A stretch of 64,000 bases of DNA from Shewanella litoralis (GCF_009828585.1 NZ_WSRZ01000002.1:124001-188000), one strand, 5' to 3'; shown: positions 29,419 to 39,957, numbered from the stretch's first letter. Translations and numbers: made by a program. The notes: generated by a model not told the origin, from the sequence alone.

Positions 29419-30750
29419 ATGGCTAATTTAGGGTTTGATTTTGCACCCGATTTTCGTCCTTTGGCTGCGCGTATGCGGCCAAGGGAGATAAGCGAATATA
29501 TCGGCCAGGCTCACTTGTTGGGTGAAGGTCAGCCGCTGCGTAGAGCACTAGAGGCAAATCGGGCTCACTCAATGTTATTGTGGGGTCCACCTGGTACCGG
29601 TAAAACCACCTTAGCAGAACTGATTGCGCATTATGCTAACGCCCATGTCGAGCGCATCTCAGCGGTAACTTCTGGTGTGAAAGACATTCGCGCCGCTATT
29701 GAGCAGGCCAAAGCCATTGCCCAAAGTCGCGGTCAACGCACTCTATTATTTGTCGATGAAGTGCATCGCTTTAATAAAAGCCAGCAAGATGCTTTTTTAC
29801 CGTTTATTGAAGACGGCACGGTTATCTTTATTGGTGCGACAACCGAAAACCCCTCATTTGAAATCAATAACGCGCTATTGTCACGGGCGCGGGTTTACCT
29901 GATAAACCGCTTAACGCCAGATGAAATAGGCTTAATTGTTAATCAAGCTTTAACGGATGTTGAGCGTGGTTATGGCAAACGCCAATTAAGGCTACCGACA
30001 GATGTTGCTAAGCAACTTGCTGACATCAGTGAAGGCGATGCCCGCAAAGCCCTCAACTTGCTTGAGCTTATGAGTGATTTAGTTAGCGATGGAGGTGAGT
30101 TTACAACAGAGATGCTCACTCAAGTGGCAGGCCATCAAGCGGCTGGTTACGACAAAAATGGCGATCAATTTTACGATTTAATCTCTGCGGTACATAAATC
30201 CGTTAGAGGCTCCGCCCCCGATGCTGCACTTTACTGGTTTTGCCGGATTTTAGAAGGCGGCGGCGATGCACTCTATGTTGCCAGACGTTTATTGGCCATT
30301 GCCTCAGAAGACATCGGCAACGCAGACCCTGTTGCCATGACCGTAGCGCTCAATGCCTGGGATTGCTATCACCGCATTGGCCCTGCAGAAGGTGAGCGCG
30401 CTATCGCACAAGCTGTGCTTTATTTAGCCAGTGCGCCTAAAAGTAATGCCGTTTACAGTGCATTTGGCGCCGCACGAGAGTTAGCTAAACAAACAGGCCA
30501 TGAGCCCGTACCTAATCATTTGCGTAATGCGCCAACCAAACTGATGAAAGAAATCGGCTTTGGTAAAGAATACCGCTATGCCCATAACGAACCAGGTGCA
30601 TTTGCCCCTGGCGAAAATTACTTTCCCGAATCACTCAAGCACAGCCAATTTTATCAGCCGACTAACCGTGGGTTTGAGAAGCGCATTCAAGATAAACTCG
30701 CTCAGCTCAACGAGCTTGACCGACAAAGTGAGGTCAAACGCTATGACTAA
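29419..30750 (+). CDS. rarA: Replication-associated recombination AAA ATPase RarA
   Basis: 443 residues. It has a clamp-loader-like AAA core with Walker [13 protein letters not shown], Walker [13 protein letters not shown], sensor [18 protein letters not shown] and a C-terminal tetramerisation region. RarA (MgsA) acts at stalled replication forks and gaps. It follows lolA by 8 bp, and its stop codon overlaps the crcB start by 8 bp, indicating translational coupling. Confidence 0.96.
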   Translation: MANLGFDFAPDFRPLAARMRPREISEYIGQAHLLGEGQPLRRALEANRAHSMLLWGPPGTGKTTLAELIAHYANAHVERISAVTSGVKDIRAAIEQAKAIAQSRGQRTLLFVDEVHRFNKSQQDAFLPFIEDGTVIFIGATTENPSFEINNALLSRARVYLINRLTPDEIGLIVNQALTDVERGYGKRQLRLPTDVAKQLADISEGDARKALNLLELMSDLVSDGGEFTTEMLTQVAGHQAAGYDKNGDQFYDLISAVHKSVRGSAPDAALYWFCRILEGGGDALYVARRLLAIASEDIGNADPVAMTVALNAWDCYHRIGPAEGERAIAQAVLYLASAPKSNAVYSAFGAARELAKQTGHEPVPNHLRNAPTKLMKEIGFGKEYRYAHNEPGAFAPGENYFPESLKHSQFYQPTNRGFEKRIQDKLAQLNELDRQSEVKRYD

Positions 30751-31117
30751 TGTGTTGCTTGTGGCGCTTGGCGGGTCAATTGGTGCTGTTTTGCGCTATC
30801 TTCTGTCAATATTTATGATCCAGCTATTTGGAAGCAGTTTTCCTTTTGGTACACTGTTGGTCAATATAGTCGGATCGTTTTTAATGGGCGTTGTTTATGC
30901 GCTCGGGCAACTGAGTCATGTTAGCCCTGAAATTAAAGCCCTGGTGGGTGTGGGTTTATTAGGCGCGCTTACCACGTTTTCGACTTTCTCAAATGAAACC
31001 TTATTGCTAATGCAGGACGGCCTTTGGCATAAGGCTATTTTAAATGTGTTGTTGAATGTCACCTTGTGTTTATTGATGGTGTATATAGGTCAACAACTTG
31101 TATTTTCTCGCGTTTAA
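30743..31117 (+). CDS. crcB: Fluoride exporter CrcB (Fluc)
   Basis: 124 residues from the ATG at 30743; an in-frame extension to 30560 would lie inside rarA and is not CrcB-like. Four membrane helices are visible, with [13 protein letters not shown] at the start, the conserved [16 protein letters not shown] containing the pore Asn, and [15 protein letters not shown] with the phenylalanine-box residues. It works as a dual-topology dimer exporting F-. It overlaps rarA and is followed by serS 18 bp later. No fluoride riboswitch is visible. Confidence 0.95.
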   Translation: MTNVLLVALGGSIGAVLRYLLSIFMIQLFGSSFPFGTLLVNIVGSFLMGVVYALGQLSHVSPEIKALVGVGLLGALTTFSTFSNETLLLMQDGLWHKAILNVLLNVTLCLLMVYIGQQLVFSRV

Positions 31118-32422
<1,305 letters not shown>

Positions 32423-32499
32423 TATAATTAGTGGTTTGTCTTGCTCAATGAGTAAGACAAAGCCACCTTGTTGTTGATACTTGCAAAGGATAATAAGCG

Positions 32500-32628
32500 G
32501 TGGCTACTGGTCAGCGTAACAACAGTAAATTTGTGTCGTCTTCAATTGGAATGTTTTTTATCTTGTTGGTATTCGTGTTGCTTGGCCAAGTGGCGATTAT
32601 CGTATTAGATAACATTTTACCGCAGTAA
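32500..32628 (+). CDS. Small single-pass membrane protein, unknown function
   Basis: A 42-residue frame starting with GTG at 32500, preceded by AAAGGA at 32485-32490 with 9 nt spacing. It reads MATGQRNNSKFVSSS, then a hydrophobic helix GMFFILLVFVLLGQVAIIVL, then a short polar tail. It lies 77 bp after serS on the same strand and is closed by a terminator 13 bp later, a layout that supports a real gene. No family is recognised. Confidence 0.6.
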   Translation: MATGQRNNSKFVSSSIGMFFILLVFVLLGQVAIIVLDNILPQ

Positions 32629-32641
32629 TAACAGCGACAGT

Positions 32642-32677
32642 AAAAAGCCCAGTTAAGCATGCTTAACTGGGCTTTTT
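32642..32677. terminator. Bidirectional terminator between serS cluster and tus operon
   Basis: AAAAAGCCCAGTTAAGC pairs with GCTTAACTGGGCTTTTT, a stem of about 17 bp with A and T flanks serving both convergent transcription units. Confidence 0.92.
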
Positions 32678-32690
32678 GTTTGGTGTATAT

Positions 32691-33029
32691 CTACAAGCAT
32701 TTAGCCGGTTTTGGTAATCCGGCAATTTTAGTGGCTTGCTTGGCAGGGCCAATTGGGAATAGGGTATAAAGGTATTTAGAATTACCTTTATCTGCACCTA
32801 AGCTTTGGCCAATGGCTTTAACTAACACTCTGATCGCTGGGCTGGTTTTGTATTCTAGGTAAAAATTGCGCACAAACCGAATCACTTCCCAGTGTTGCTC
32901 TGTTAGTTCAATGTTTTCAGTCGCTGCAATAACTGGCGCCATTGCCTCTTGCCAATCGGCGACATTTTTCAAGTAACCTTGATGATCAACTTCAATCTGT
33001 TGACCCTTAAATTCAAAAGAGTTTACCAA
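32691..33029 (-). CDS. tusE: TusE sulfur carrier (DsrC family)
   Basis: 112 residues. [23 protein letters not shown] and the C-terminal [19 protein letters not shown] match E. coli TusE. The penultimate Cys is the sulfur acceptor. The second conserved Cys of dissimilatory DsrC is absent, as expected for TusE. It passes sulfur from TusBCD to MnmA for 2-thiolation of U34 in tRNA. It overlaps tusB by 7 bp as the last gene of tusDCBE. Confidence 0.95.
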   Translation of the reverse strand: MVNSFEFKGQQIEVDHQGYLKNVADWQEAMAPVIAATENIELTEQHWEVIRFVRNFYLEYKTSPAIRVLVKAIGQSLGADKGNSKYLYTLFPIGPAKQATKIAGLPKPAKCL

Positions 33030-33331
33030 GTGATGACCTTGTTATGTTTTAGTGATTGCTCAACAAAATTTGAATAATCGATAATATGAAAAAGTTCGGC
33101 TGACATATGTTCTGCAATTATATCAATCCGCTGCTGTAACCCCCGCGCTTGAATATCATCTTGCAGCACAAATAAATTAACCTGGGCGAGGCGCTGTTGC
33201 CACTGAGTTTGCAATAAGCAGTTAACGGCATCGCCCGCCAATAATATGCTGTCGTTTGGGTGCAAATAACGTAAACACGTACTTAGCGCATTATCGGTTG
33301 ATACTGAAGTTTGAATATGATGTAAAATCAA
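33023..33331 (-). CDS. tusB: TusB sulfur-relay protein (DsrH family)
   Basis: 102 residues, matching the small DsrH/TusB family in length, with MILHHIQTS at the start and [13 protein letters not shown]. It forms the TusBCD hexamer that relays sulfur from TusA to TusE. Its start overlaps the tusC stop by 4 bp. Confidence 0.92.
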   Translation of the reverse strand: MILHHIQTSVSTDNALSTCLRYLHPNDSILLAGDAVNCLLQTQWQQRLAQVNLFVLQDDIQARGLQQRIDIIAEHMSAELFHIIDYSNFVEQSLKHNKVITW

Positions 33332-33684
33332 AATACTAATACCTCATCAACCGCTTGCAGTGTTTGGGTTATCATATCGGCACTAGCAACCTCGGCATCA
33401 ATACTCAATTCGCTGGCGTTAAGCCCTATTTTTTGCATTGATTCGCTGCACACTAAAACGGTATCTATGTCGTATAACGGCAGTGCTTTTAGAGCTGATA
33501 AGTAATCCTTTGCGCCTGCTTGCTCTGGGGTTTGGCCGCCCAGAAGATGTAATACCGCTTCGTCAGTAAAAATAAGACTCACTTGCTGCTCAAAGCTGGC
33601 ACTGAGCATCGCCACATCTAAACCTTCACGGCCACTGGTGGACCCAAAAGGAGCATGGCGAAATACAATGGCCACAGATTTCAT
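33328..33684 (-). CDS. tusC: TusC sulfur-relay protein (DsrF family)
   Basis: 118 residues, beginning MKSVAIVFRHAPFGSTSGREGLDVAMLSASF, a typical TusC opening, with the LLGGQ and YDIDTVLVCSESM segments. It is a structural partner in TusBCD and lacks the catalytic Cys of TusD. It lies 17 bp after tusD. Confidence 0.94.
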   Translation of the reverse strand: MKSVAIVFRHAPFGSTSGREGLDVAMLSASFEQQVSLIFTDEAVLHLLGGQTPEQAGAKDYLSALKALPLYDIDTVLVCSESMQKIGLNASELSIDAEVASADMITQTLQAVDEVLVF

Positions 33685-33701
33685 GATTAATCCTATCGAT
33701 T

Positions 33702-34091
33702 TTAAAAGCTGACTAAACGGTCGGCTTTTTCTATGCCAACCACTAATTCGCCTAAGCCGCCCATGGAAAAATGATCACTACTATTCCAATGGCTTTTACC
33801 GTTTTCTTCCGCTTCTTGCTGTGATAGCACCCCGCGACGAAGCGCAGCAGACACGCAATTAGTGAGCGGCACATTATGTTGCTGTGCAAAGGTTTGCCAC
33901 TTAGCATGCATGTCTATTTCGTCTGAGGCTGGGCAGGTAAGGGCATTGCTGTTAGTCACGCCATCTTGGTAGAAAAAGACCGTGATGATGTCATGGCCAT
34001 TGGCCAGTACACTTTGGCAAAAGGCTAACGCCCGAAAACTGGCGCTGGAGCCATAAACACTGCCGTTTACTTGGATAATGAATTTGCTCAT
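33702..34091 (-). CDS. tusD: TusD sulfurtransferase (DsrE family)
   Basis: 129 residues. FRALAFCQSVLANGHDI and VFFYQDGVTNSN precede LTNCVSAALRRGVL, whose Cys corresponds to the persulfide-forming catalytic Cys78 of E. coli TusD. It accepts sulfur from TusA. It is the first gene of the tus operon, just after the terminator that closes yccA. Confidence 0.95.
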   Translation of the reverse strand: MSKFIIQVNGSVYGSSASFRALAFCQSVLANGHDIITVFFYQDGVTNSNALTCPASDEIDMHAKWQTFAQQHNVPLTNCVSAALRRGVLSQQEAEENGKSHWNSSDHFSMGGLGELVVGIEKADRLVSF

Positions 34092-34095
34092 GATA

Positions 34096-34122
34096 AAAAA
34101 AATGACCCTAAAGTAGGGCCAT
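34096..34122 (-). terminator. Rho-independent terminator after yccA
   Basis: On the minus strand ATGGCCCT pairs with AGGGTCAT (one mismatch) around a 5-nt loop, followed by a T run. It separates yccA from tusD, although the genes are only 65 bp apart. Confidence 0.75.
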
Positions 34123-34156
34123 TTTATCGTAATTTAACGCTGAACTCTATCGGCGA

Positions 34157-34816
34157 TTAATCGTCGTTGCCCATACCCATTAAATGTAAAAGACTCATAA
34201 ATAAGTTTAAGAAATCTAAAAATAATGAAACGGTTGCACGGATGTAGTTGGTTTCGCCGCCATTCACGATACGGCTAGTGTCGTATAAAATAAAACCGGT
34301 CATCAGTAATGCAATACCCGCGTTCATTGCCATAAACATAATCGAACTTTGCACAAATAAGTTAATCACTAGTGCGCCAATCATCACGAGCATACCCGCA
34401 AATAAGAACCCGCCCATAAACGAGAAGTCTTTTTTAGTGGTCAGTGCATAAGCTGATAACGCAACAAAGATAACGGATGTTAAGCCAAGTGCTTGCATAA
34501 TAAGGCCTGGGCCATTTGCCATACCAGCATAATGGTTAAGAATATAGCCTAATGAAGCACCTTGCATACCGGTAAAGGCGAACACCCAAAAAATGCCAGC
34601 AGCAGTATCAGCTTTTTTCAATGTGACAAACAATAACACTAGGCTACCTAATGATAAGCCCAGTGATGGCCAGCGACCAATTTCAATCATCATGCTTAAA
34701 CCTGCGGCTACCGCAGCAAAAGCCAATGTCATTGATAACAGCATATAGGTGTTTTTTAACAGTTTATTGACTTCAGTAGTCGATAGACTAGGGGATAAAA
34801 CTGATTGTTGACTCAT
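34157..34816 (-). CDS. yccA: BAX inhibitor-1 family membrane protein YccA
   Basis: 219 residues, seven hydrophobic segments. It has the UPF0005/BI-1 pattern, with FTGMQGASLGYIL, SAYALTTKKDFSFMG and YDTSRIVNGGETNYIRATVSLFLDFLNLFMSLL. E. coli YccA binds and restrains the FtsH protease, and there it also neighbours tusE (yccK); the same adjacency is seen here. A ribosome site GGAGA lies before the ATG. Confidence 0.93.
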   Translation of the reverse strand: MSQQSVLSPSLSTTEVNKLLKNTYMLLSMTLAFAAVAAGLSMMIEIGRWPSLGLSLGSLVLLFVTLKKADTAAGIFWVFAFTGMQGASLGYILNHYAGMANGPGLIMQALGLTSVIFVALSAYALTTKKDFSFMGGFLFAGMLVMIGALVINLFVQSSIMFMAMNAGIALLMTGFILYDTSRIVNGGETNYIRATVSLFLDFLNLFMSLLHLMGMGNDD

Positions 34817-35007
34817 TATCGTCTCCAGAGATTAACTCAATGATTTGTTCAACGCGAAAACCTATTGTTTTCACGTTGACAGTAAATCTTTGTTATTAGC
34901 GTAAGCAATGTACATTAAATATAAATTAATTTATGACATCGATTCATGTCGCTACGTTACCATAAAGCTTAGGGTAATATAACCTTATAATCTTCAATAG
35001 CTTCCGT

Positions 35008-35910
35008 TTAGCTTAGCCATTCTTTTTTAAGCTTAGGTGTATCGCCTAAATAATCGAGAACCCACTGCATTGCAGGGGTCATATTGGCATTGTTCCAGGC
35101 CAAACAGCAGGCGGTATCTTGTTTGGGTTTGTCTAATTGTTTTTCTATCAACGCACCGGCTTTGATGAATATATCTGCTAGATGGTTAGGCATATAACCT
35201 ACACCTAAGCCTTCACGAAAACAGTTTAATGCGCGGATCCAATCTGGCACCACAATACGTCGCTGGTTATTCAATAACCAATTAGGTCTGTGCGCGATAT
35301 TATGCGCGGTATCTTGTAAACAAATTGACGGATATTGTAATAACTCCTCGTCAGTTAATGCATGTTCAGCTTTAGCCAATGGGTGATTTTTACCGACCAA
35401 AAACGACCACTGAATCATCCCCATATCGCGAGACTTAAATACCCCACCAACAGGAATACTCGAGGTTGCGCCAATGGCAACATCACTCTTACCTGTCGAT
35501 AACGCTTCCCACACACCGTTATACACTTCAAGGCGGATGATTAATTCAATGTCGGTAAAGTGGCGATAAAAATCGGCAATCAACCCGCTTATCTTGTCGG
35601 CGCGCACCATATTATCAATCGCAATCGACAGCGAAGGGCGCCAACCGTTAGCCACTTTTTGAGTATCACGCTTAATGTTATTCAATTTAGTCATGATCTC
35701 ACGTGACTGAGCCACAAAATGCTCACCCGCAGGCGTCAGACTCACGCTACGATGATGACGTTCAAACAAGATGACGCCAAGGTCATCTTCAATTTGTTTA
35801 ATCGCATAACTCACCGCCGAGGGGACTTTATTTAATTTATTCGCAGCGGCGGTAAAACTGCCCACTCGGGCAACTATATCTATCATTTCGAATGCTTGTT
35901 CTGAAAGCAT
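35008..35910 (-). CDS. punR: LysR-type regulator, PunR/YdhB-like
   Basis: 300 residues from the ATG at 35910, chosen because AAGGAT lies 7 nt ahead of it; an in-frame ATG at 35967 would add 19 residues without a clear ribosome site. An N-terminal winged helix-turn-helix (MIDIVARVGSFTAAANKLNKVPSAVSYAIKQ in two blocks) precedes a LysR effector domain. VPSAVSYAIKQIEDDLG, NGWRPSLSIAIDN, GVWEALS and DMGMIQWS closely match what I remember of E. coli YdhB/PunR, the activator of the purine-nucleoside exporter gene punC. No exporter gene is adjacent here. The symbol is a family-level assignment. Confidence 0.8.
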   Translation of the reverse strand: MLSEQAFEMIDIVARVGSFTAAANKLNKVPSAVSYAIKQIEDDLGVILFERHHRSVSLTPAGEHFVAQSREIMTKLNNIKRDTQKVANGWRPSLSIAIDNMVRADKISGLIADFYRHFTDIELIIRLEVYNGVWEALSTGKSDVAIGATSSIPVGGVFKSRDMGMIQWSFLVGKNHPLAKAEHALTDEELLQYPSICLQDTAHNIAHRPNWLLNNQRRIVVPDWIRALNCFREGLGVGYMPNHLADIFIKAGALIEKQLDKPKQDTACCLAWNNANMTPAMQWVLDYLGDTPKLKKEWLS

Positions 35911-36194
35911 CTCGCTATCCTTGGCATCGGCAACATTACTTGCTGTAAAGGTAAACATTAACCCCAATCAAATCAAGCAAAGTCGCGGTTATCAGCTGTT
36001 TAATCACATAATTTGCTTAGCAAAAGACCAAATAACCTGTTTAAAGAATGCAGGCTATTTACCAATACCCCCAAAATGACAGCCATGTGGGTCACTAAAT
36101 CGACCTTACAGTGCCGATAAATCAGCATTCACACGCTATTTATTCATCTTCTGAGTGTTTTATCGTCACTTAACTGATTATTTTCAATTTACCC

Positions 36195-36223
36195 TTTACA
36201 CCAAACCTCCATTGTCATATTAT
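36195..36223 (+). promoter_or_regulatory. Sigma-70 promoter of tRNA-Ser
   Basis: TTTACA at 36195-36200 and TATTAT at 36218-36223 with an exact 17-bp spacer, followed by the GC-rich discriminator CGGCCGCTC before the tRNA. GC-rich discriminators are typical of stringently controlled stable-RNA promoters. Confidence 0.75.
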
Positions 36224-36233
36224 TCGGCCGCTC

Positions 36234-36323
36234 GGAGGGATGGCAGAGTGGTCGAATGCACCGGTCTTGAAAACCGGCAACGGTTTATCCCGTTCTAGGG
36301 TTCAAATCCCTATCCCTCCGCCA
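36234..36323 (+). tRNA. tRNA-Ser (UGA)
   Basis: 90 nt including an encoded CCA. Acceptor stem GGAGGGA pairs with TCCCTCC. The anticodon loop CTTGAAA gives anticodon TGA, reading UCA and related codons. A long variable arm (CAACGGTTTATCCCGTT) and T-loop GGTTCAAATCC identify a serine tRNA. The 3' half abuts a truncated integrase gene, so the tRNA is a likely attachment site. It is close to serS by chance or organisation, but in a separate unit. Confidence 0.97.
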
Positions 36324-36336
36324 CATTAAATACGAG

Positions 36337-36367
36337 AAAAGCCGTTGATTATCAACGGCTTTTTTTG
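36337..36367 (+). terminator. Rho-independent terminator after tRNA-Ser
   Basis: AAAAGCCGTTGAT pairs with ATCAACGGCTTTT, followed by a T run. It covers the first codons of the longest open frame that follows, which argues for a later start of that gene. Confidence 0.9.
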
Positions 36368-36427
36368 TTTTTGGCGTTAGAGGGGCTCTCCATAAGGATT
36401 GACTCAGACAATGTATCTGACTTTTAC

Positions 36428-37111
36428 ATGAGCAAAGCACCCAACAACGTATACTTTACACGTATCTGTTTAGCCAAATATTTACGCGACAAGGGCTTTC
36501 CCTTTGACGTAAAAGTCTCCTTACTGACTCGTGACAGAGCAGAAGCAGTCATCCGTAACATTGATGTTGCCGGAGCACTCAAAAAAATCATCAAGTCTAT
36601 TGACCATCAAACCCGTATTAATGACTTTATTCGCTACGTTGATGAGGTCATTAACAATCTTAGAGCTCAGTTTGATGCAGCTGATCCTGATATTACATTC
36701 AACATCACGCAAAAACCTCATGCTATCCCCATTAGAGAGACTAAATTGTCTCAACATCGTGAAACTACCGCTTTGGCGCAAGAAAAGCCTTTTATTGGGT
36801 TAAACGAAGCATTAAGCGCATTTATTATCTCAAAACAAAAATCAGCCATTAGGCCTCTGTCTATCAAGCAGTTTGCGCAGCTAACACGGCATTTTATTGA
36901 TACCGTATCATCAAAATCCACTCTTAAAACCAAGCTTAAAACTGATGATAAATGTGTGCATGACATCACCAGTGCTGATGCGATGACCTATCGCGATGCT
37001 TTACTGACTCAAGTCCGAAGCTACAAAAGCAATAAAGAGTACTTAGCTGCCGTATTCCAGTTCTTTAAGTGGTGCCACTTAATGAATTACTGCACCAGCA
37101 ACCCCCACTGA
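36428..37111 (+). pseudogene. Truncated tyrosine recombinase (integrase) at tRNA-Ser
   Basis: About 227 residues from the ATG at 36428 (MSKAPNNVYFTRICLAKYL). The N-terminal DUF6538-like region and the core-binding/SAM-like domain (about 120-225, ending AVFQFFKWCHL) are recognisable. The catalytic domain with R-H-R-Y is missing, because the frame ends at a stop after CTSNPH. No continuation is seen downstream, where the LytTR gene follows on the other strand. Position directly after a tRNA 3' end is typical of an island or prophage integrase. It is a remnant rather than a working enzyme. Confidence 0.75.
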
Positions 37112-37155
37112 GTTTTGGGGACTAAAAATTCTATTACAATTTCGTGCTGTACTGC

Positions 37156-37899
37156 TCAACCATCTAGCCATTTTTTAAATTGTGCAGTGCGTGTTTTGCT
37201 CGTGATCAGCGGCTCTTTTAACACTGTCGTGGTAACTGCTACGGTATCTTTGCCGTAATTCTCAAATTTTTGAATATAATTCAAATTAACTAACTCACTG
37301 CGGTTGAGTCTAAAAAACTGCTTAGGGTCGAGTTGTTGTTCAAGTTCAGTAATCGAGTTACCGGTTAACATATGATGCTGCCCAGCTTTATCGTAAGCAG
37401 AAATAACCCCTGCCGCTGCGCGCAAACACACTACGTCATCAGTTTTAAGTATTTCTACCACTTGTGATTTACGCAATAAAAAGCGGCTTTTATAGCTAGG
37501 CTGTTCAGCACTGGACAGGTTTACCTGCACTTTAGCTAAATTGAGTTTTAACTGTTCATAGCTCAACATAGCTCCAGAAAAGCGTTTGTATGAAAAAGGC
37601 TTTAGTAGATATTCAATCCCCTGATTTTGAAAAGCGTCTCCCCAATGTTGATCATAAGAAGTGGTGTATATAACAGGGCAGGGTAAATCAAGGGCATTTA
37701 GGGCGTTAAATACTTGGCCATCTAATAATTCGATGTCTGAGAAAATAAGGTCTAGCTGTGGCTCATTATCAAAAAAACGAATGACATCGGCTACTTTGTC
37801 AATTTGTGCAACAATTTCAGCATTGGGATTATAACGATGAATAAAACCAATCAGTTTTTGGGCAGCCAACGGCTCATCCTCAATCACTAACACTCTCAT
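37156..37899 (-). CDS. LytTR-family response regulator
   Basis: 247 residues. A receiver domain (about 1-120) opens MRVLVIEDEPLAAQKL, with the phospho-acceptor Asp in LDLIFSDIEL and the lysine in YLLKPFSY. A LytTR DNA-binding domain (about 145-245) contains FFRLNRSELVNLNYIQKFENYGKDTV. It overlaps the histidine kinase gene by 4 bp, so the two form a two-component system. Targets are unknown; the adjacent membrane-anchored protein gene is the nearest candidate. Confidence 0.93.
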   Translation of the reverse strand: MRVLVIEDEPLAAQKLIGFIHRYNPNAEIVAQIDKVADVIRFFDNEPQLDLIFSDIELLDGQVFNALNALDLPCPVIYTTSYDQHWGDAFQNQGIEYLLKPFSYKRFSGAMLSYEQLKLNLAKVQVNLSSAEQPSYKSRFLLRKSQVVEILKTDDVVCLRAAAGVISAYDKAGQHHMLTGNSITELEQQLDPKQFFRLNRSELVNLNYIQKFENYGKDTVAVTTTVLKEPLITSKTRTAQFKKWLDG

Positions 37900-38942
37900 G
37901 CAAGCTCCTTTTGAACAGATAAAGGTAAAGTGAGCCTGAAATATTGTTCAGTATGCTCAACCTCTAAAGGCTGGTTAAAAATAGCCACGCAACGTGTGCG
38001 CAAGTTTTGTAGACCTAATTGAGTAGACTCAGGTTTAAAATTTTTCTTATTTATCTGATTACCAATACTGATTTTATCTGTATCAATTGTTATTTCAATC
38101 TTGGTAGGGACAAGCTTATCGCCTTGATTATGCTTAATCACATTTTCAATCGCGAGTTGCAAAGCACAGGGTAAAATATAACTGCATAAATCCCCCCCAG
38201 TCTTGTTCATAATCTCAAGCACATAAGCGCCTTCAAACCTTGTCGATATTAATAACATGTAATTTTTTGCAAAAATCAGTTCATCCTCAAGCGGGACTAA
38301 AGAGTGATCTTTATGTTGTAAAATATAACGGTAAATATCGCTAAAGGTATTTAGGTATTCATCCGCTTCATCGGGATCTTGTTGTATTAATGCAGACAAT
38401 ACATTGAGGTTATTGAATAAAAAATGTGGGTCAATATGCTGCTGCAAGGTTTTGACCTGGCTTTGCAGTAACGCTTTTTCACTTTGTTCTAGCGCACTAT
38501 GTTGTTGCTTTATATCTTCAAATATTTTAAATGCTAAGGTAAAACCACCGACTATGGTATGCAAAATAAACTGCATACTTAAAAGCGATATAATATGAGC
38601 CACATTAATTGTTTGAATACCTATCGCAAACTCAAGCCCGACAATTAACCCCGCAACAGCAAAGGTAAAACTGACATTACTGAATACAAATACCCGTATA
38701 TAACATTGTGTATTACCTAGTGTGTGTTTGCTATTTTGATAGAAGCTAAACCAACGTAAAGTGAGCCACTGAGCAATAAAACATTGAATAGCCATCCACA
38801 CTGGAGCATCAAAATGCCATTGAATTGCTTCACCGGGTTTGGCCTGTAAAAGTGCAGAGTACAACACCATAAATATCGAAAAAAGGCTGATAATAATAAT
38901 ATTAATAAGTTTATTCATGATGTTGACTCTATTAAAATTCAC
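37896..38942 (-). CDS. LytS-type sensor histidine kinase
   Basis: 348 residues. Four to five membrane helices (about 10-140) are followed by a short coiled coil and a His_kinase domain with the phosphorylation motif HIDPHFLFNNLNVLSALIQQ, then a degenerate ATPase domain (IENVIKHN as N box, LGLQNLRTR as G region). An internal ATG (MNKLINI, at 38918) is an alternative start. It pairs with the downstream LytTR regulator and starts 6 bp after the upstream gene, so all three are one operon. Confidence 0.9.
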   Translation of the reverse strand: MNFNRVNIMNKLINIIIISLFSIFMVLYSALLQAKPGEAIQWHFDAPVWMAIQCFIAQWLTLRWFSFYQNSKHTLGNTQCYIRVFVFSNVSFTFAVAGLIVGLEFAIGIQTINVAHIISLLSMQFILHTIVGGFTLAFKIFEDIKQQHSALEQSEKALLQSQVKTLQQHIDPHFLFNNLNVLSALIQQDPDEADEYLNTFSDIYRYILQHKDHSLVPLEDELIFAKNYMLLISTRFEGAYVLEIMNKTGGDLCSYILPCALQLAIENVIKHNQGDKLVPTKIEITIDTDKISIGNQINKKNFKPESTQLGLQNLRTRCVAIFNQPLEVEHTEQYFRLTLPLSVQKELA

Positions 38943-38948
38943 TGGCGT

Positions 38949-39701
38949 TTACTTGTTTTCTGGCAACCGCATAATCACTTGCCCTTTGTCGTCTAAAAAC
39001 TCTAGTTTTGCTTCACCCGATTCTGTTACTACCAGTTGAATTCGCTTATTACCCTGTGCATCATTTAATCGTAATTGCGAGCTGCCATTTAGCGTACCGT
39101 AAAAAGCACGACGCACCGCACCTTTATTGTCTTCCATATACTGTTGCTCAAGAATAGCTAACTTATTAGCATCTCCTTCTGACTGAGCTTTAAGGAATGC
39201 CTTAGTCAGTTCAAAATCCATATCGGTATCGGGTCTGTCCATAACGGTTAAACCGGTGATCATAAAATCTTTTTGCTCAATATGCTGCATCATCATAGTC
39301 TGGTCTTGGTTATAGCGGTCAAAAGACATGTGTAGTCCATGATTAACCTCACCATTATCTTTTTTTCCCCGGAAAATAAAACCGCCATTTTCTGTGCCCT
39401 CATCATTATAAAAAATCATACCTGGTCTAGGCTCATTAGAGCGAAACACTTCTTTACCAAACTTATCAACCCCAGGTGCTTTGTCAGCATTAGATAACAC
39501 CATTCGGTTTAGTCCATTTTTCTCTATAATATTAATACGTTCAACAGAAATTTCTTCAAAAATCATATTACTAGGGCTGTTGTCTAATTGTTCAAGAAAA
39601 ACATAACTTCCTAACGATAAGAGACTAATGGCTAGAATGGTGTTAATTAGTTTTTGAGTTTTAAATTGTTTTGCTAAAGCAACGTGTTGATGAGTAGTCA
39701 T
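38949..39701 (-). CDS. Membrane-anchored protein of unknown function, first gene of a LytS/LytTR operon
   Basis: 250 residues from the ATG at 39701, which has GAGGAAA ahead of it (an upstream in-frame ATG at 39737 lacks one). A single N-terminal membrane helix (about 20-38) is followed by an extracytoplasmic part rich in beta-strand patterns. Repeated motifs of the type NGLNRMVLSN, DAQGNKRIQLVV and DDKGQVIMRLPENK look like short beta-repeats also seen in surface or phage-tip proteins. I recognise no named family. Operon order suggests it is the sensed component or the regulated output of the LytS/LytTR pair. Confidence 0.7.
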   Translation of the reverse strand: MTTHQHVALAKQFKTQKLINTILAISLLSLGSYVFLEQLDNSPSNMIFEEISVERINIIEKNGLNRMVLSNADKAPGVDKFGKEVFRSNEPRPGMIFYNDEGTENGGFIFRGKKDNGEVNHGLHMSFDRYNQDQTMMMQHIEQKDFMITGLTVMDRPDTDMDFELTKAFLKAQSEGDANKLAILEQQYMEDNKGAVRRAFYGTLNGSSQLRLNDAQGNKRIQLVVTESGEAKLEFLDDKGQVIMRLPENK

Positions 39702-39910
39702 GGTGTTTCCTCTTAAGCTATTTATAATTTTTAACAACGCTACGAACCGCTTGCTGTGAAATTAAAGTATCGTGCTGTCTGCGCAGAAGAAATCCATAAT
39801 CTATAAACAGGGGAGAAATCTTATTAAGGGGCTGAAAATGACAGTTAGACCAAATGATTAATCTACTGGTTTAGATTCGTGATGGAGAAAATAGGTAAAA
39901 AGGTTGGAAG

Positions 39911-39952
39911 GTGAAGCTCTGAAACACGTATCTTCAGGTTGATTGGGTATAT
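39911..39952. repeat. Right-end fragment of inverted-repeat element B
   Basis: About 42 bp, nearly identical to the right end of the element at 25610-25890 (GCTCTGAAACACGTATCTTC continuing to GATTGGGTATA). The rest of the element is absent. It lies 6 bp before the transposase remnant. Confidence 0.75.
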
Positions 39953-39957
39953 ACACT

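Noticed and set aside
30560-30742. 61-codon N-terminal extension of crcB
   Set aside because: Overlaps rarA completely in another frame; CrcB begins at 30743.
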